Shown here one piece after another: positions 20,281 to 31,918 of a stretch of 37,372 nucleotides of DNA. Each line of letters starts with the position of its first letter. The stretch's first letter is position 1. The position numbers and the translations under genes are program-made. This DNA is from Chara braunii (Eukaryota; Streptophyta; Charophyceae; Charales; Characeae). The stretch spans positions 1,556,557 to 1,593,928 of the forward strand of contig BFEA01000354.1 in the NCBI GenBank assembly GCA_003427395.1, written 5' to 3'. The notes beneath the pieces were generated by a model. The model saw only the letters and a program-made list of their open reading frames with translations, had not been told where the DNA came from and did no database searches.

Positions 20281-21433
20281 TGTGGCATACTGATACCACA
20301 CGGGCCCCAGTTAGGGCCTGGTTCTGTAGTAGGCATGGTTTAGGCCTAGGTACCGGGTCACGACGGTCCCAGCTGGGTCCATGAAGGCCTAGGAACCATC
20401 GGTTCAGTTTAGGGTCCGGTAGACCTCGTTTAGACCCCACCAGACCCAACGGCTAGTTGGTTAGGCCAGGTACCGGTCCATCGGTAGGACCGACCGGCGG
20501 CGCAGTTTTAGGCGCCACTTTTCAAATTCAAATCGGATCTGAACCGTTGGGCCCGATCAACGGTCCAGACCCGAAGGCACTCAGTAGAACTGAGGCCGAC
20601 CCAGCACTATATCAGCTTGGCACTTCAGCGTTAGCAGCGGAGCAGCTGAATCGTTAGTCTACAGGATTAGCGCAGCACTTCAGCGTTAGCAGTGGAGCAG
20701 CGGAGAGAATTAGCGCAGCGTGGAGGAGAGATAGCGCAGCAGCAGATTAGCGCAGTGGTGGAAGAGCACCAGCCTCCGGCCCAGCCCGCGGCCCAGCACC
20801 AGCCCTGCAGCGCCATAGCTGCCTCGCGCAGGTATCAGGAAGAAAGGTCTTGCCTTTCCTCCCTCTTCTTCCTCCTCCTCCTCTCTCTCTCTCTCTCCCC
20901 TCCTACCCTCTAAGTCTAAGTCTACTTTCGGGTTACTCCTACTGGACCACTACGAGTATGAAGGATGGTTATGAGTTCTGATGATGTTGGAGATAGCAGC
21001 ATTGAGATTGCAGGTGGAGGACTACTGTTGGGATATGATTTCATCTACCTCTGGAGATATACCTTGACATTGTGAGATCGATATCTGAGACACTGTGAGA
21101 CTCTGTGTGCGCTACATTTCGGATTTTCGCTATTTCGAGATACTATCTTTGGAAACATTGAGTTGACGTCATCTTCCCTCTCCTCCTCCCTTCGTCTCTC
21201 CTCCCCTTCATTCATCCGTGTCTGAGAATTGACCCTGGCCTTTTCTTCTATGTCCAAGGCCAGGGCTTCACACCACCGATGTATGTTTGTGAGTGTTTCG
21301 TTGCAGTCTGAGTCAGGTCTGAGTCAATCCATGTATCTCAAGTCTTCCACTGTATTTGTACTTACTCTGTATTATCTGGTTGGTTTTGGGAATCTGCGCC
21401 ATACTTATGACTGTGTTTCACTAGTATGCAACA
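20281..21433 (+). repeat. 5' LTR of element B
   Basis: TGTGGCATAC...GTATGCAACA, 1,153 bp. It opens with TGTGG...CCACA, which can fold back. A TATA-like ACTATATCAG is at 20606-20615, about 330 bp in. It carries only a short CT run (20879-20898) where the 3' LTR has a long one. Confidence 0.93.
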
Positions 21434-21436
21434 GTT

Positions 21437-21448
21437 TGGTATCGGAGC
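21437..21448 (+). other. primer-binding site (initiator tRNA-Met), element B
   Basis: TGGTATCGGAGC, three bases after the LTR end; identical to the site of element A. Confidence 0.85.
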
Positions 21449-22342
21449 AGACCAGCATTGGATGACTCACCATTTGGATGGATGGATGGATGGGTCTAAG
21501 TTTGCTTTGTTTGTTGACATGGCTAAAGAGTTATCACCTTGTATATTATTTTTAGATGATGCTGATTTTCTTCATAAAAACATCTATAGATTTTCTGTAA
21601 TGAAATGCTTTGTTGAACTAGTTTTGACTGATGTTTTCGCAATTTTAAAAAGCGAAATTCGTCACAAACAGTTCAAGTCCACAAAAGTTTGATTTTAATA
21701 AGTAAGAATAATCAATAGAAATAAATCCTTGATTGAATTATGGATGGATGGATGGATGGATGGATGGTGTACAGGTCGATTGATTGATGGATTGATTGAT
21801 TGATTGTCTACACCTGTACTCTGGTATCATTAATCGCAAGTTGCAACTTTTTTCTATTTCTTCTTCTTACATAGTTAATTAGGTCATTTGAATTCTATTT
21901 TTAGGTTTGGCGGCTATCTCCATAATGCGTAGAATTAGAAAATTGCTAAATACGATTAAACTAATTAGTGTTAATTAGGGTTAGTCCTAACCTAATCTAC
22001 CGACCTATCGGGCTATGGGAAGTAAGTGCCAGCCAGACACCTCGCCAATTACGGCAAATCGGACCTAGCACGACCACATTCAACTACAACTTCAAGGAAC
22101 TTTCACTTTTGCAAATCGCATCTTTGTTTGGCGATTAAAGATTGAATCTTTACAGCAAATGGTGTATCTTCCTACTACCATTGATCTTCTACTTACCTCA
22201 TGACCTCGTAAGGATGCTGATTTCTCTCGATTAAATTTCATGATGATTAAATGTTTAATCTTATTTAAACTTTATTCGATTTTATTTTTTTGCAAACTTA
22301 AGTTTTTCTTTTTTATTAAATATTTAATGTTTGCCAAATTAG
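21449..22342. other. AT-rich stretch in the element B leader
   Basis: No gene recognised. It has (GGAT)n runs at about 21474-21491 and 21740-21767 and a (TTGA)n run at about 21779-21807. Its composition is much richer in A and T than the LTR or gag, so it is probably part of a later insertion into the leader whose outer limits I cannot place. Confidence 0.4.
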
Positions 22343-23798
22343 CATGGCTACGCCGGACCCGGACCCGGACATTTCCGGACATGGAACCGGACCCGTGTCC
22401 GGTAGTTTCCGGACGTTCGGAATTCCGAACATTTTCGGACCTCCGGACATTGGGGGATCCGGACGGTCCGGATGTCTGGACAGGTCCGGAAATGTCCGGA
22501 CCATTAAACCACCGGTACCTCCGAGCCTGTTTTTGCCGACCCTGATTTTCACTGCGCTCCGAGTTTTGCCGAGCCTGGGTCCCACTCCATTTCTTTATGG
22601 TACTCTCACGGGAAGAACAAAAAAAAGAAAAAAAAGGAAGAAAAGTTGCGGCCGTGAAAACTCACAAAACAAGAAAAAGAAACAAAGCTCTGGACGTGAT
22701 TGCAGCTCTATACATTCCCGGAAGTGTTAGTGTGAGTGTGCCCTCAGTGAGGGCATCTCAGCCTCGTGGCCAGGTTGTCAGAATCCAGAAACTCAAAAAA
22801 AAAAAAAAAAGACAGGACCAGGGATTTGGCCGTGAAAATGGCAAGATACATTCTCGTAAGTGCCAGTGTGATCAGGGTTACAATCCTCTAAGGGAACACA
22901 GCTCGAGCAGATCACGGAGTCAGATTGTCAGATTCCAAAAAAAGAAAACAAGAAAAAAAAAGCGGAAACACGGATTCGGCCTTGAAAACGGCTGGATACA
23001 TGACCCTCACAATCATCTGAGGAAACACAGCTAGAGCAGATTACGGATTCCGCCCTGCCTCGTTGGCAGGGGGCACATAAAAAACAAAAGAGAAATAAAA
23101 AAAAGAAAACAACAAGTTCAGAATGTGACCGTCTTTGTTGTAAGATGCATTCAACACTGTGAGCACGACCTCCTGGACTACCCTGCCCGACATCATTGCA
23201 GTACAAAGACCTTTTTTTTTTCAATTTTCTTTCGTGCACGGGCAAAAGAAAAATACGATTTTTAGGACATCGCCGCCCATGTGTCCGAACCCCGAAAACT
23301 TCGGGTACTGGCCAGCATCTCGTATTTTCCCAACACTGGGGAAGGTACTGGTGGTTAAAAAAAAAAAAAAAAAAATCTGAAAAAAAAGTATGCTATGCAG
23401 AATAACAATGCAAGCCACTTTTGCCTTAGAGTCATGTCAAAATTCCTAACCAAACTTGAGTTACAAATCAAAAACTATAAAGAAGCTTTAAAAAAGACTT
23501 AAAAAACTAATAAAAGGTAATGGATTATTAATAATTAAAAAATTGGGGTTGTCTAATAAATTATTATAGAGAGAGAGCATGTCCGGACCTCCCAAAAAAG
23601 CATAAACGGCCTAAAACCCCCCCAAAACAATTTTGGGGGCTTGGCTCCTCAATGGGGAAGGGTCCTGGACCGTTTTTTTTTTTTTTTTTTTTTTTCCTCG
23701 AATTTTGGCAGATCCGGACCGTCCAGACCGGACGTCTGGAGTCCGGACTGAATCCGGACCGTCTGGACGGCGGTCCNGACGTCCGGATCGTAGCCATG
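22343..23798. mobile_element. hAT-like non-autonomous DNA transposon, 1,456 bp
   Basis: The ends are inverted: CATGGCTACG at the left, and CGTAGCCATG (its exact complement) at the right, each followed inward by CCGGAC. The flanking octamers CAAATTAG (22335-22342) and CAAATTAA (23799-23806) match in 7 of 8 bases, the 8-bp duplication expected of hAT elements. Many TCCGGAC-type copies crowd both subterminal regions (22354-22505 and 23708-23788), like transposase-binding repeats. The interior has A-rich runs and about three imperfect copies of a 130-150-bp unit starting near GGCCGTGAAAA (about 22650-23040). No transposase is encoded, so it would depend on one supplied elsewhere. Confidence 0.8.
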
Positions 23799-23806
23799 CA
23801 AATTAA

Positions 23807-24184
23807 TTATTTATTTAATTAACTCTTACAGAGTCTTACTTAATTAAATAATTACATATTTAATGTTTTATTTTTTGAAATTCATTTTTTTTCGTGGGGG
23901 GGAATTTTTTTTTTCTTGATTAGCATTAAGTCCGAGGTCGGGGGCAGAAAGGGGCTGTCTATGCATTTGCTTGCCTCCCTCCCTTTTCCCCATTGTGGAC
24001 TTCAGTCAGTGGCCACATCAGCATTGTGGCACATCAGCAGCGTGCCACGACAACAGATTGCCACATCAGCAGCGTGCCACCTCACCGTGCCATGACATCA
24101 GATTGCCAAATCGTCAGCATGCCACCTCAGCAGGGTGCCACCTCAGCAGTGACACGTCAGCCACAACGAAGCCAGGACTACTAG
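23807..24184. other. end of element B leader with reverse-oriented TGACGTGGC-type motifs
   Basis: After an AT-rich section (to about 23920), the sequence before gag holds at least eight copies of the complement of the leader motif (GCCACATCAGC, GCCACCTCAGC, GACACGTCAGCC), at about 24011-24165. The same motif family is thus present in leaders of two different element families, in opposite orientation here. Confidence 0.5.
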
Positions 24185-25880
24185 ATGCGCCGCAGTCAAC
24201 GACTTGCTGAGTGCGGATCCAAGGGAACCAAGCCCCAACAGGGACCTAAGACACCTCGGATCCCGCGCAGACGACGCACGACCATGGCCGCTACCGCTGA
24301 CGCAAATTCACAAGCCAGCCCCGTGAGGCCGGTTACTCCTCCTATGCCAGTTCAAGAGGCAGATGAAACACTACTAACGTTTCTTGAACGACTCCAACTA
24401 TACTCGTAGGCTACTGCAACTGAACTTCGCAAATGGGAACAAGAAGAAGCAGGCGATCCAACGACAGCTGGCAGAGGCCAAGGCAGCGCATCATCAGGCC
24501 GCAATAGAAGTTGCAGCAGCCGCGCAGTTACAGCAGCAGCAGACGAAGGCAAGTCAGAATAAAGTTCGTTACCAAGCCACAACGGAGCTCGCCAACGAAG
24601 AAGCCACGTACCGGAGGGTATTTCGACAGCAGCACTTTCACGCAAACGAAGAACAAGAGGAGCTGACCGAGGAAAAGAGAAGCAAGGAGGCAATAGCAGT
24701 ACTGATGGAAAACGTGTTGTACACGTGCAATTGGCAACAACGTGAACTGCTGGCCATGCGACAAATCTTCGTCCGCTACGAAACAACTTTTCAGACGCTG
24801 GAACAGAAGATCACCGCCTTGCAGACCGCGAACAGCGACCAGCAGGCCATCAACAACCAGCTGCAGACCACTGTCAGCACACGGTTGGCACGACTGTCTG
24901 GAGTTGAGTCGACGGGCAGTGCAGTGGCAGGCTGCAGCCCAGCTTTGGCCGGCCAAGCCAAACAACTCGAGGCGCGGATCAACCACGTAGTCACATCCCT
25001 TGGCGACATCAGCAAGTTGGTCGGGACGTCTACGATCAGCAATCAGCTGCAGATGCTCAGCGACCGCGTTCAACAACGAACGGCCACCATCGTCAAGGAA
25101 TGGAAGATGCCGAACTTCAAGATTGAGAAGTTCGACGACTACCACAAGACTGATCCGCTGCAATGGTGAATGGCATTCAACGTAGAGGCGGACGTACATC
25201 ACGTCCCACCACTGCGGCGACTTGACGCGCTCTACCTCCAGCTCATCGGAGGGGCGCAAGCATTCATGACGCACATGACCGTCACGTTGGAATGCACCAT
25301 TGCCACCCTCCATACCAAGATCTCTTGGGAGGAGTTCGAGAAGAAGTGGAAGACCGGGTTCATGGTCAACAACGACGAACGTCACGCATTAAACAAGATC
25401 TTCCGCATCTTCCAAGGCCAACATAAACATCACGGGAATGGCTGACGGAGTGGCAAAGACTCGTCGCCACCCCGGAGTTGAACCTGGCTTTCGATGCAAT
25501 CCGGACCGAGTTCTTCGCCCGATCTTGCGACGGCTTGACAGCTGCCCTTGGCAGCAAATTCCAGTATGAGACCTTTGATGAGATGATCTCAAAGGCAAGG
25601 GAACTCATACAAGGTAACCGGCGTGTGGCCAATGAGGCCCGCCAACAGCCCGGTTACGTGGAGAAAGGCAAAGGTCCGCGGACTCCGCAAGTAGCAGCGA
25701 TCCAGCAAAGATCTACTCAGGACCACACAACCGCTTCAACATCAAGTGACGGAGATGTTGCGGCAGCGATACCACCACAACGCTCAAGACCCCGTGGGGT
25801 AAAACACAAAGCGAAATCAACGTCGGCGGATGGAGCGAGACAGTCACCATGGATGAAGTTCGGGATCATCGAAGACATGT
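24185..25880 (+). pseudogene. gag of element B, broken
   Basis: The likely start is ATG 24185, giving a basic, Pro-rich N-terminus. A frame change near 24400-24450 leads into a long Gln/Ala/Glu-rich coiled coil (about 24420-24900). The capsid region follows from about 25110 (MPNFKIEKFDDY) to about 25620. A TGA at 25167-25169 stands where a second Trp is expected in DPLQW(stop)MAF. A one-base shift occurs near 25430, after which EWQRLVATPEL and MISKARELIQGN complete the capsid. A basic tail leads to the zinc knuckle. The product would assemble the retrotransposon particle. Confidence 0.75.
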
Positions 25881-25906
25881 TTAAGTTACGACAAAAATAG
25901 GGGTGC

Positions 25907-25948
25907 TGTTTATGGTGCAACAACACCAAACACATCACTAGTGCCTGC
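25907..25948 (+). pseudogene. CCHC zinc knuckle, element B
   Basis: C-x2-C-x4-H-x4-C, all ligands present, in frame with the gag tail but separated from it by TAG 25898-25900, a position where CAG (Gln) is likely. Confidence 0.8.
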
Positions 25949-25992
25949 CTCGACAAGGACAAAGAAAATGTCAAGCGTCCAAGCTCGGGAAA

Positions 25993-27048
25993 TTGAGCAC
26001 CGCGGGAAGTGCAACGACATCACTTTCCAGTCCGCCGGACTCGGCTGCCTTGCTAGCAGTCTCTCTCACATCCGGGGACACCGCGGTAGTCGCACGTTCT
26101 CGGATTGACTTTGAGAACTATGCTGCCCAGCTGGTACCGTCGTTGAACCAGCCTCTCCACATGCAAGATTCAAGTGCATGCGCGGTGTTACCGCCGTCGG
26201 ACAACGAACCGGTTGCTTTGCCAGCCCGACTACTGGAGGATCTGTCAACTTGGGCGAGTCTTGAGGAACTCGACCCGTTGACGGTTGAGGACTTCCAATA
26301 GTTGCCTCTTCCCTCCACCGGTTCTTTGCCAACACTGAATTGCAACGCCCTGATGGCACATTTGCGCGAATACTTGCACGCTGCATTACCACCTCCGTCG
26401 ACGGACGTCGGAGTAGCGGTTGTTGACTTTCGCAGTTATCTCACGAAGATCGACCGCGAGCACGCAACGCAACGGTACGTGGACATCGACGCGCCGCTCC
26501 TCTACATCCGCATTCAGATCGGAAAGGCGACCTGCAGTGCGTTGATTGATTGTGGGGCGACTCGCAAATACATCAGCCAAGACTTTATGGCACGTGCTGG
26601 GCTTGGCCCGTGCGTTCGAAGGAAAAGTCAGCCTACGCACGTCACGTTGGCCAATGGTCACACACAAAAGTCAATCGACCGCTGCGTTGACTCCATGCCC
26701 GAGTACTTTGCCCCACTAGCATGCGAGGCCGTGTCATTCGACATATTGGACACTAAGTTCGATATGATCTTAGGCATGTCGTGGCTGCAAAGCGAAGACC
26801 ATCCGGTAAACTTTTTCGGACGCACCGTTCACGTTCGTGATCGGCCTGGGGAGCTAGTTCCGTGCACGGTTCCGCTTCCTCATCCTTCGATTGGTTGTCA
26901 CGTGGTCTTTGCGGCGAGCATTTGCCAATCCATCAGCCGGCACGACATCGAGGAGATGGACATGTGTTTTCTTCACGCCCTCCCACCCGGTGATCAGCCC
27001 AAGACGGACACATCGGACCCACGCATCATTGAGCTTTTGGACAACTAT
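25993..27048 (+). pseudogene. aspartic protease region of element B
   Basis: One frame, interrupted by TAG at 26299-26301. The active site reads LIDCGAT with Asp at 26548, in the usual D-x-G-A form. The second retropepsin motif, DMILGMSWL, is at about 26761-26787. Downstream sequence runs to LLDNY and a TAG at 27049-27051, where related elements have a coding residue before DVF at the start of RT; CAG to TAG would explain it. The enzyme would mature Gag-Pol. Confidence 0.8.
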
Positions 27049-27051
27049 TAG

Positions 27052-28683
27052 GATGTCTTCCAAGCTCCCGTCGGAGTAGTACTGGATCGGCCCATACACC
27101 ACGGGATCACTCTCGAGGACGGCGTCGTACCTCGGCGCGGATGCATTTATCGAATGAGCGAAGAGGAGCTTCAAGTGCTTCGGGCGCAACTAGACGACCT
27201 ATTGGCCAAAGGCTGGATTCGCCCTAGCTGTTCGCCATACGGTGCTCCCGTTCTCTTCGTCCGGAAGAAGAACAAGGACCTTCGTTTGTGTATTGACTAT
27301 CGGAAACTTAACGAGCAAACGATCAAGAACGCTGACCCTCTCCCTCAGATAAATGATCTTCTCGAGCGACTAGGCAGCGCCAAGTACTTCTCGAAGCTTG
27401 ACCTCAAATCCGAATATCACCAGATCGAGATCCAGCCAAGAGATCGGTACAAGACCGCATTCAAGACGCGGTATGGGCACTTTGAGTGGCTCGTCATGCC
27501 TTTCAGTCTCACCAATACCCCGACTACTTTCCGAGCGGCTATGACGACGGAATTCCGCGACTTGCTCGACTGCACCGTAGTCATTTACCTTGATGATATC
27601 TTGGTTTATAGCTGGTCGCTGGACGAGCTCCTCGAGCACCTTCGAGTCGTTTTGGAGCGGCTCCGTATCGCCAAGTACAAGGCAAACCGCCACAAGTGCG
27701 AGTTTGCCCAGCAAGAGCTCGAGTATTTGGGCCATTACGTTACGCCGCAAGGCACTCGTCCGCTCGCGGACAAAGTACAAGCCATTCAAGATTGGCCGGA
27801 CCTAGCATGTACTACCGACGTCCGCTCGTTTCTTGGTTTAGCATCATACTACATGCGCTTCGTCAAGAGTTTCCAACGGGTCGCTGCACCATTGTCGCGA
27901 CTTCAGTCCCCCTTGGTGCCCTTCGAGTTCAATGACGAAGCCCGACAGGCGTTCCATACGCTGAAGACGACTTTGCTTCAGGCTCCCGTCTTAAGCATCT
28001 ATGACCCGACCTTGCCAACCAAAGTGACTACGGATGCTTCCGGCTATGGCATTGGCCCGGTTTTGGAACAGCATGACGACACAGACTGGCATCCGGTTGA
28101 GTGCTTCAGCCAAAAGGTGTCGCCCATCAATTCCCTTGATGATGCGCGGAAGAAGGAACTGCTAGCTTTTGTCACAATACTTGAGCGTTGGCATCACTTT
28201 CTCCTCGGGCGTCTGCGATTCACGTGGGCAACGGACAACAATCCGTTGACTTATTACAAGATGCAAGACACGGTGAGCAGCACGATCGGTAGCTGGATGT
28301 ATTTCATCGACCAGTTCAACTTCACCTCCAAGCATATTCCAGGCCCCTCGAACAAGGCAGTGGATGCTCTATCGCGAAGACCCGATCTTTGCACCCTGGT
28401 GCACTCCACATTCGGCCTCGACGAGGACCTACAACAGCATTTTGTAAACGGCTACAAGTCGGATCCGGGATTCTCCACACTCTATGCGAACTTATCATCG
28501 GATCATCCGCCGACAAGCAACTATCGCATCGTCGACGGCTACTTGCTCCTCCATACGCGAGGCAAGGACTTGTTGTGTGTTCCCCAAGACCGCATCTTGT
28601 GCACTCGCCTCCTTGGCGAATACCACGATTCGCGGCTGGCGGGACACCTTGGCGTCGCACGCACACTGGCACGACTCCACCAG
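27052..28683 (+). CDS. reverse transcriptase and RNase H of element B (longest intact pol frame)
   Basis: Open from 27052 to TGA 28684-28686. RT blocks in order: GWIRPSCSPYGAPV, LCIDYRKLN, FSKLDLKSEYHQI, KTRYGHFEWLVMPF, catalytic YLDD at 27586-27597 (intact), HKCEFAQQELEYLGH and FLGLASYYMRF. RNase H follows with TTDASGYGIG (about 28029), ELLAF and TDNNPLTYY. The frame ends in the first half of the integrase zinc domain (EYHDSRLAGHLG). Substitutions at normally fixed sites (Ser for Gly in MPFSLT, Glu for Gly in LKSEYHQ) look like G-to-A damage. It copies element RNA into DNA. It would have been part of a longer polyprotein; the stops on both sides break it. Confidence 0.88.
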
Positions 28684-28686
28684 TGA

Positions 28687-29601
28687 TTTCACTGGTTGGA
28701 CATCATCAGCGACGTCAACCGGTACATTCAGTCATGTGCAGTTTGCCACCGGAATAAAGGGCGTCATCAGCTCCCGTACGGCGAACTGAAACCATTGTCG
28801 ATTCCTCGAGAACCAGGTCTCTCCATTGCTATGGATGTGACCGGTCCTTTCCCTCGCGATCGCCTTGGCCATGATGGTATTCTCACGGTCGTCGACCGTT
28901 TGAGCAAGTACGTTCGATTTCTTCCGTGCAAGTATCATGCGACGGCTCCCAAGCTCGCACGACTCTTGCACACCGGCTGGTTTTGCAGCCACGACGTTCC
29001 AGAAGACATCGTCAACAACCGCGACACTCGTTTCATGTCAGCCTTTTGGACGGCACTCATGGTGGAATCCGGTACCAGTATGAAACCAAGTTCTGTACGA
29101 CATCCTCAAACGGATGGGCAAACGGAACGTGCGCACCAGACTGCGCAGATGATGCTCCGTACACTCATCCACCCGGATCAAAAGGACTCGGTTGACCGCC
29201 TTCTCGACATCGAGTTCGCCTACAACACTTCGGTGCACCTGACAATCGGCGTGACTCCATTTGAGTTACATCATGATGGACGGAAAGGCCGCATCTTCGC
29301 AGACATTTTGCTTCCACGAGCTGCCGACATCGATGCCACTTGCTCCCCCGCTTCTACACAGAAGTACAAAGATCTGCTGGCCAAAGCCCGCACAAATATA
29401 CAAAAGGCTCAGGTCCGTATGCAGCAGCAAGCGAACCGACGTCACATCCCATGTCCAATCCGCGCTGGCGACCTTGTTTGGGTCACCTCCGAGGAATTCG
29501 CGTTCGAGCAGCACGTCTCGTTCAAACTCCTCCCTAAGTGGTTTGGGCCATGGAAGGTCACTCAGCAGCTGGCGACGACCCCGCGGGTCCCTCCTTCATA
29601 A
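28687..29601 (+). pseudogene. integrase of element B
   Basis: It continues the pol frame after TGA 28684-28686 (likely Arg or Trp originally). The CC half of the zinc domain is at CAVCHRNK. The core has Asp in AMDVTG (about 28834) and Glu in DGQTER (about 29125). The second catalytic Asp is replaced by Asn (AAC at 29017-29019, in IVNNRD), with the usual 35-residue gap to the Glu, so catalysis should be lost. The GPY/F-type region follows (LLPKWFGPWKV) before a frame change near 29570. Confidence 0.85.
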
Positions 29602-29963
29602 TCGAGATTCCCCCGCGTCTGACAGTCCACACTGTATTTCACGCTTCGAAGCTGGCGGTTTACACTCCAGCCTCACGAACGGAATTCCGAGGCAGACGGT
29701 CCCACGACCCTCCTTCGATGGATGGTCACCAGGAGGTCGACCGCATCCTCGCTCATCGCAAGCACGACAACAAGCCGATGCAGTACAAAGTTACATTCAA
29801 GCAATGCGATCCCGACGACACACGCTGGATTTCACGAGCTGACCTGAAGGCGGCAACACCCCTCATCTTTGCGCATTACGAAAAACAGCGACTTGCAAAG
29901 GAAGCTGCCCAACCCGCCCGCCCCATACGGACATCGGACAGACAGCTTTTCCCTTGCAGTTAG
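29570..29963 (+). pseudogene. integrase C-terminus with chromodomain, element B
   Basis: In the shifted frame the integrase tail continues (GPSFIIEIPPRL, VFHASKLAVY) and ends in a chromodomain-like segment: VDRILAHR, a Gln-Tyr-Lys-Val strand, and the DDTRWISRADLKAATP helix at about 29800-29865. A chromodomain at the integrase end defines chromoviruses and is thought to steer integration to marked chromatin. The frame ends just before the polypurine tract. Confidence 0.8.
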
Positions 29964-29973
29964 CTCGGTCTTC

Positions 29974-29984
29974 AAGGGGGGGAG
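29974..29984 (+). other. polypurine tract of element B
   Basis: AAGGGGGGGAG directly abuts the 3' LTR start TGTGGC; plus-strand priming site. Confidence 0.88.
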
Positions 29985-30549
29985 TGTGGCATACTGATAC
30001 CACACGGGCCCCAGTTAGGGCCCGGTTCTGTAGCCTAGGTACCGGGTCACGACGGTCCCAGCTAGGTCCAGGTAGGCCTAGGAACCGTCGGTTCAGTTTA
30101 GGGTCCGATAGGCCTCGTTTAGACCCCACCAGACCCAACGGCTAGTTGGTTAAGCCAGGTACCGGTCCATCGGTAGGACTGGCTGGCGGCGCAGTTTTAG
30201 GCGCCACTTTTCAGATTCAAACCGGATCTGAACCGTTGGGCCCGATCAACGGTCCAGACCCGAAGGCACTCAGTAGGACTGAGGCCGACCCAGCACTATA
30301 TCAGCTGGGTACCAGCCTCAGTCGGTAGGTTAGTGGCGAGGATGTTAGTCTACAGGATTAGCGCAACACTTCAGCTTTAGCAGCAGAGCAGTGGAGAGAA
30401 TTAGCGCAGTGTGGAGGAGAGATAGCGCAGCGCCATATTAGCGCAGTGGTGGAAGAGCGCCAGCCTCCGGCCCAGCCCGCGGCCCAGCGCCAGCCCTGCA
30501 GCGCCATAGCTGCCTCGCGCAGGTTGCCTTTCATCCCTCTTCTTCCTCC

Positions 30550-30635
<86 letters not shown>

Positions 30636-31166
30636 CTACCCTGTAAGTCTAAGTCTACTTCTGGGTTACTCCTAGTGGACCACTACGAGTATGAAGGATG
30701 GTTACGAGTTCTGATGACGTTGGAGATCGCAACATTGAGACTTCAGGTGGAGAACTACTTTTGGGATCTGATCTCATCTACCTCTGGAGATATACCTTGA
30801 CATTGTGAGATTGATATCTGAGACACTGTGAGACTCTGTGTTCGCGACATTTCGGATTTTCGCTATTTCAAGATACTATCTTTGGAAACATTGAGTTGAC
30901 GTCATCTTCCCTCTCCTCCTCCCTTCGTCTCTCCTCCCCTCCATTCATCTGTGTATGAGAATTGACCCTGGCCTTTTCTTCTATGTCCAAGGCCAGGGCT
31001 TCACACCACCGATGTATGTTTGTGAGTGTTTCGTTGCAGTCTGAGTCAGGTCTGAGTCAATCCATGTATGTCAAGCCTTCCGCTGTATTTGTACTTACTC
31101 TGTATTATCTGGTCGGTTCTGGGAATCTGCGCCATACTTATGACTGTGTTTCACGAGTATGCAACA
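29985..31166 (+). repeat. 3' LTR of element B
   Basis: TGTGGCATAC...GTATGCAACA, 1,182 bp, aligned along its length with 20281-21433. Differences are mostly transitions plus small indels (a missing stretch near 30032) and a (CT)n tract at 30554-30632 that is short in the 5' LTR. Confidence 0.93.
30554..30632 (+). repeat. (CT)n microsatellite in the 3' LTR
   Basis: About 39 CT units. The same site in the 5' LTR has about 10, so expansion followed insertion of B. Confidence 0.95.
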
Positions 31167-31569
31167 CATCGTCTAGAAGAGCACCATGGTATCGTTATTA
31201 ACGGGGCACCTTCCAAATGAGTAGGGAATTAATTGTTGGCGCAGCTGGAGTTAATGCTGTAGTGCCACACACCTGGACGCGTGCCTGGTCACACGGATAT
31301 CTGCAAGTGGACAGTGGGAGCGATAGCAGCTAACGGTTGTCTGGTTGTTGTCTGTGTTGTCGCTGTTCTTGTGTACTTACCAGTTGTGGGCTGTCTTGTG
31401 GATGTTGCAGACTAACATTGTTGCCGTGTCTTGATCCCACTGGCGGTGGCTTAGGAATCTGCACAGTCTCTCAAACTAGACGTCATTAGTCATGATTAGT
31501 AGCCAGAAAACGAAGTAGAACTAGAGATCGAAAAAATTGTGATTATATTTCTGATCCATTTATTTATTT
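31167..31569 (+). other. element C leader, second part
   Basis: Continues the leader cut at 20280. From about 31320 it resembles 4590-4850 of element A: repeated TTGTTGTCTGTG-type sequence, GTGTACTTAC, GTCTTGATC-CACTGG and GACGTCAT in the same order. Non-coding. Confidence 0.6.
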
Positions 31570-31918
31570 CCGCATGGAATTGACCGGGCCGGTTCCCCCC
31601 TGGTTGGCTGTAGCGCATTATTTTTTATTTTTTTTTATTTTTTAGAAAGCCCAGGGTGTTGTAGAGGCCAAGGAGTAGACCCACGGTGATCGGTGGCAGC
31701 AGCAGCCGGTGGTTGTCCTGACAGGATAGGGCACCTTCCCTACCCTTGCCCACGTTAAATACTCCCAGCGCACCCCCTATCCCTACTATCCTACCTCAGT
31801 GTGACCAGCACCCAGGACCATCACCCTACCAGTATCGAGGGCAACTTGGACCAGACAGCAGTGACAAGCACCAAGGGGCCGTAGCGCATCCAATCTGGGG
31901 GGTCTTACGGGTTTTTTC

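Larger units (their letters stand above)
20281..31166 (+). mobile_element. Ty3/gypsy chromovirus 'B', nearly full length, nested in the leader of element C
   Basis: 10,886 bp: two LTRs, PBS, leader, gag, protease, RT, RNase H, integrase, chromodomain and polypurine tract in standard Ty3/gypsy order. Flanking pentamers are CATTG (20276-20280) and CATCG (31167-31171), a target duplication with one change. All coding regions are on the plus strand. None is intact: five in-frame stops and several frame changes are present. The leader is enlarged by AT-rich sequence containing a hAT-like element. LTR similarity by eye is high, with mostly transition differences, so B is younger than A and C. Confidence 0.92.

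Noticed and set aside
24528-25385. 285-codon minus-strand frame
   Set aside because: Antisense shadow of gag of element B; gag coiled-coil and capsid motifs are on the plus strand.
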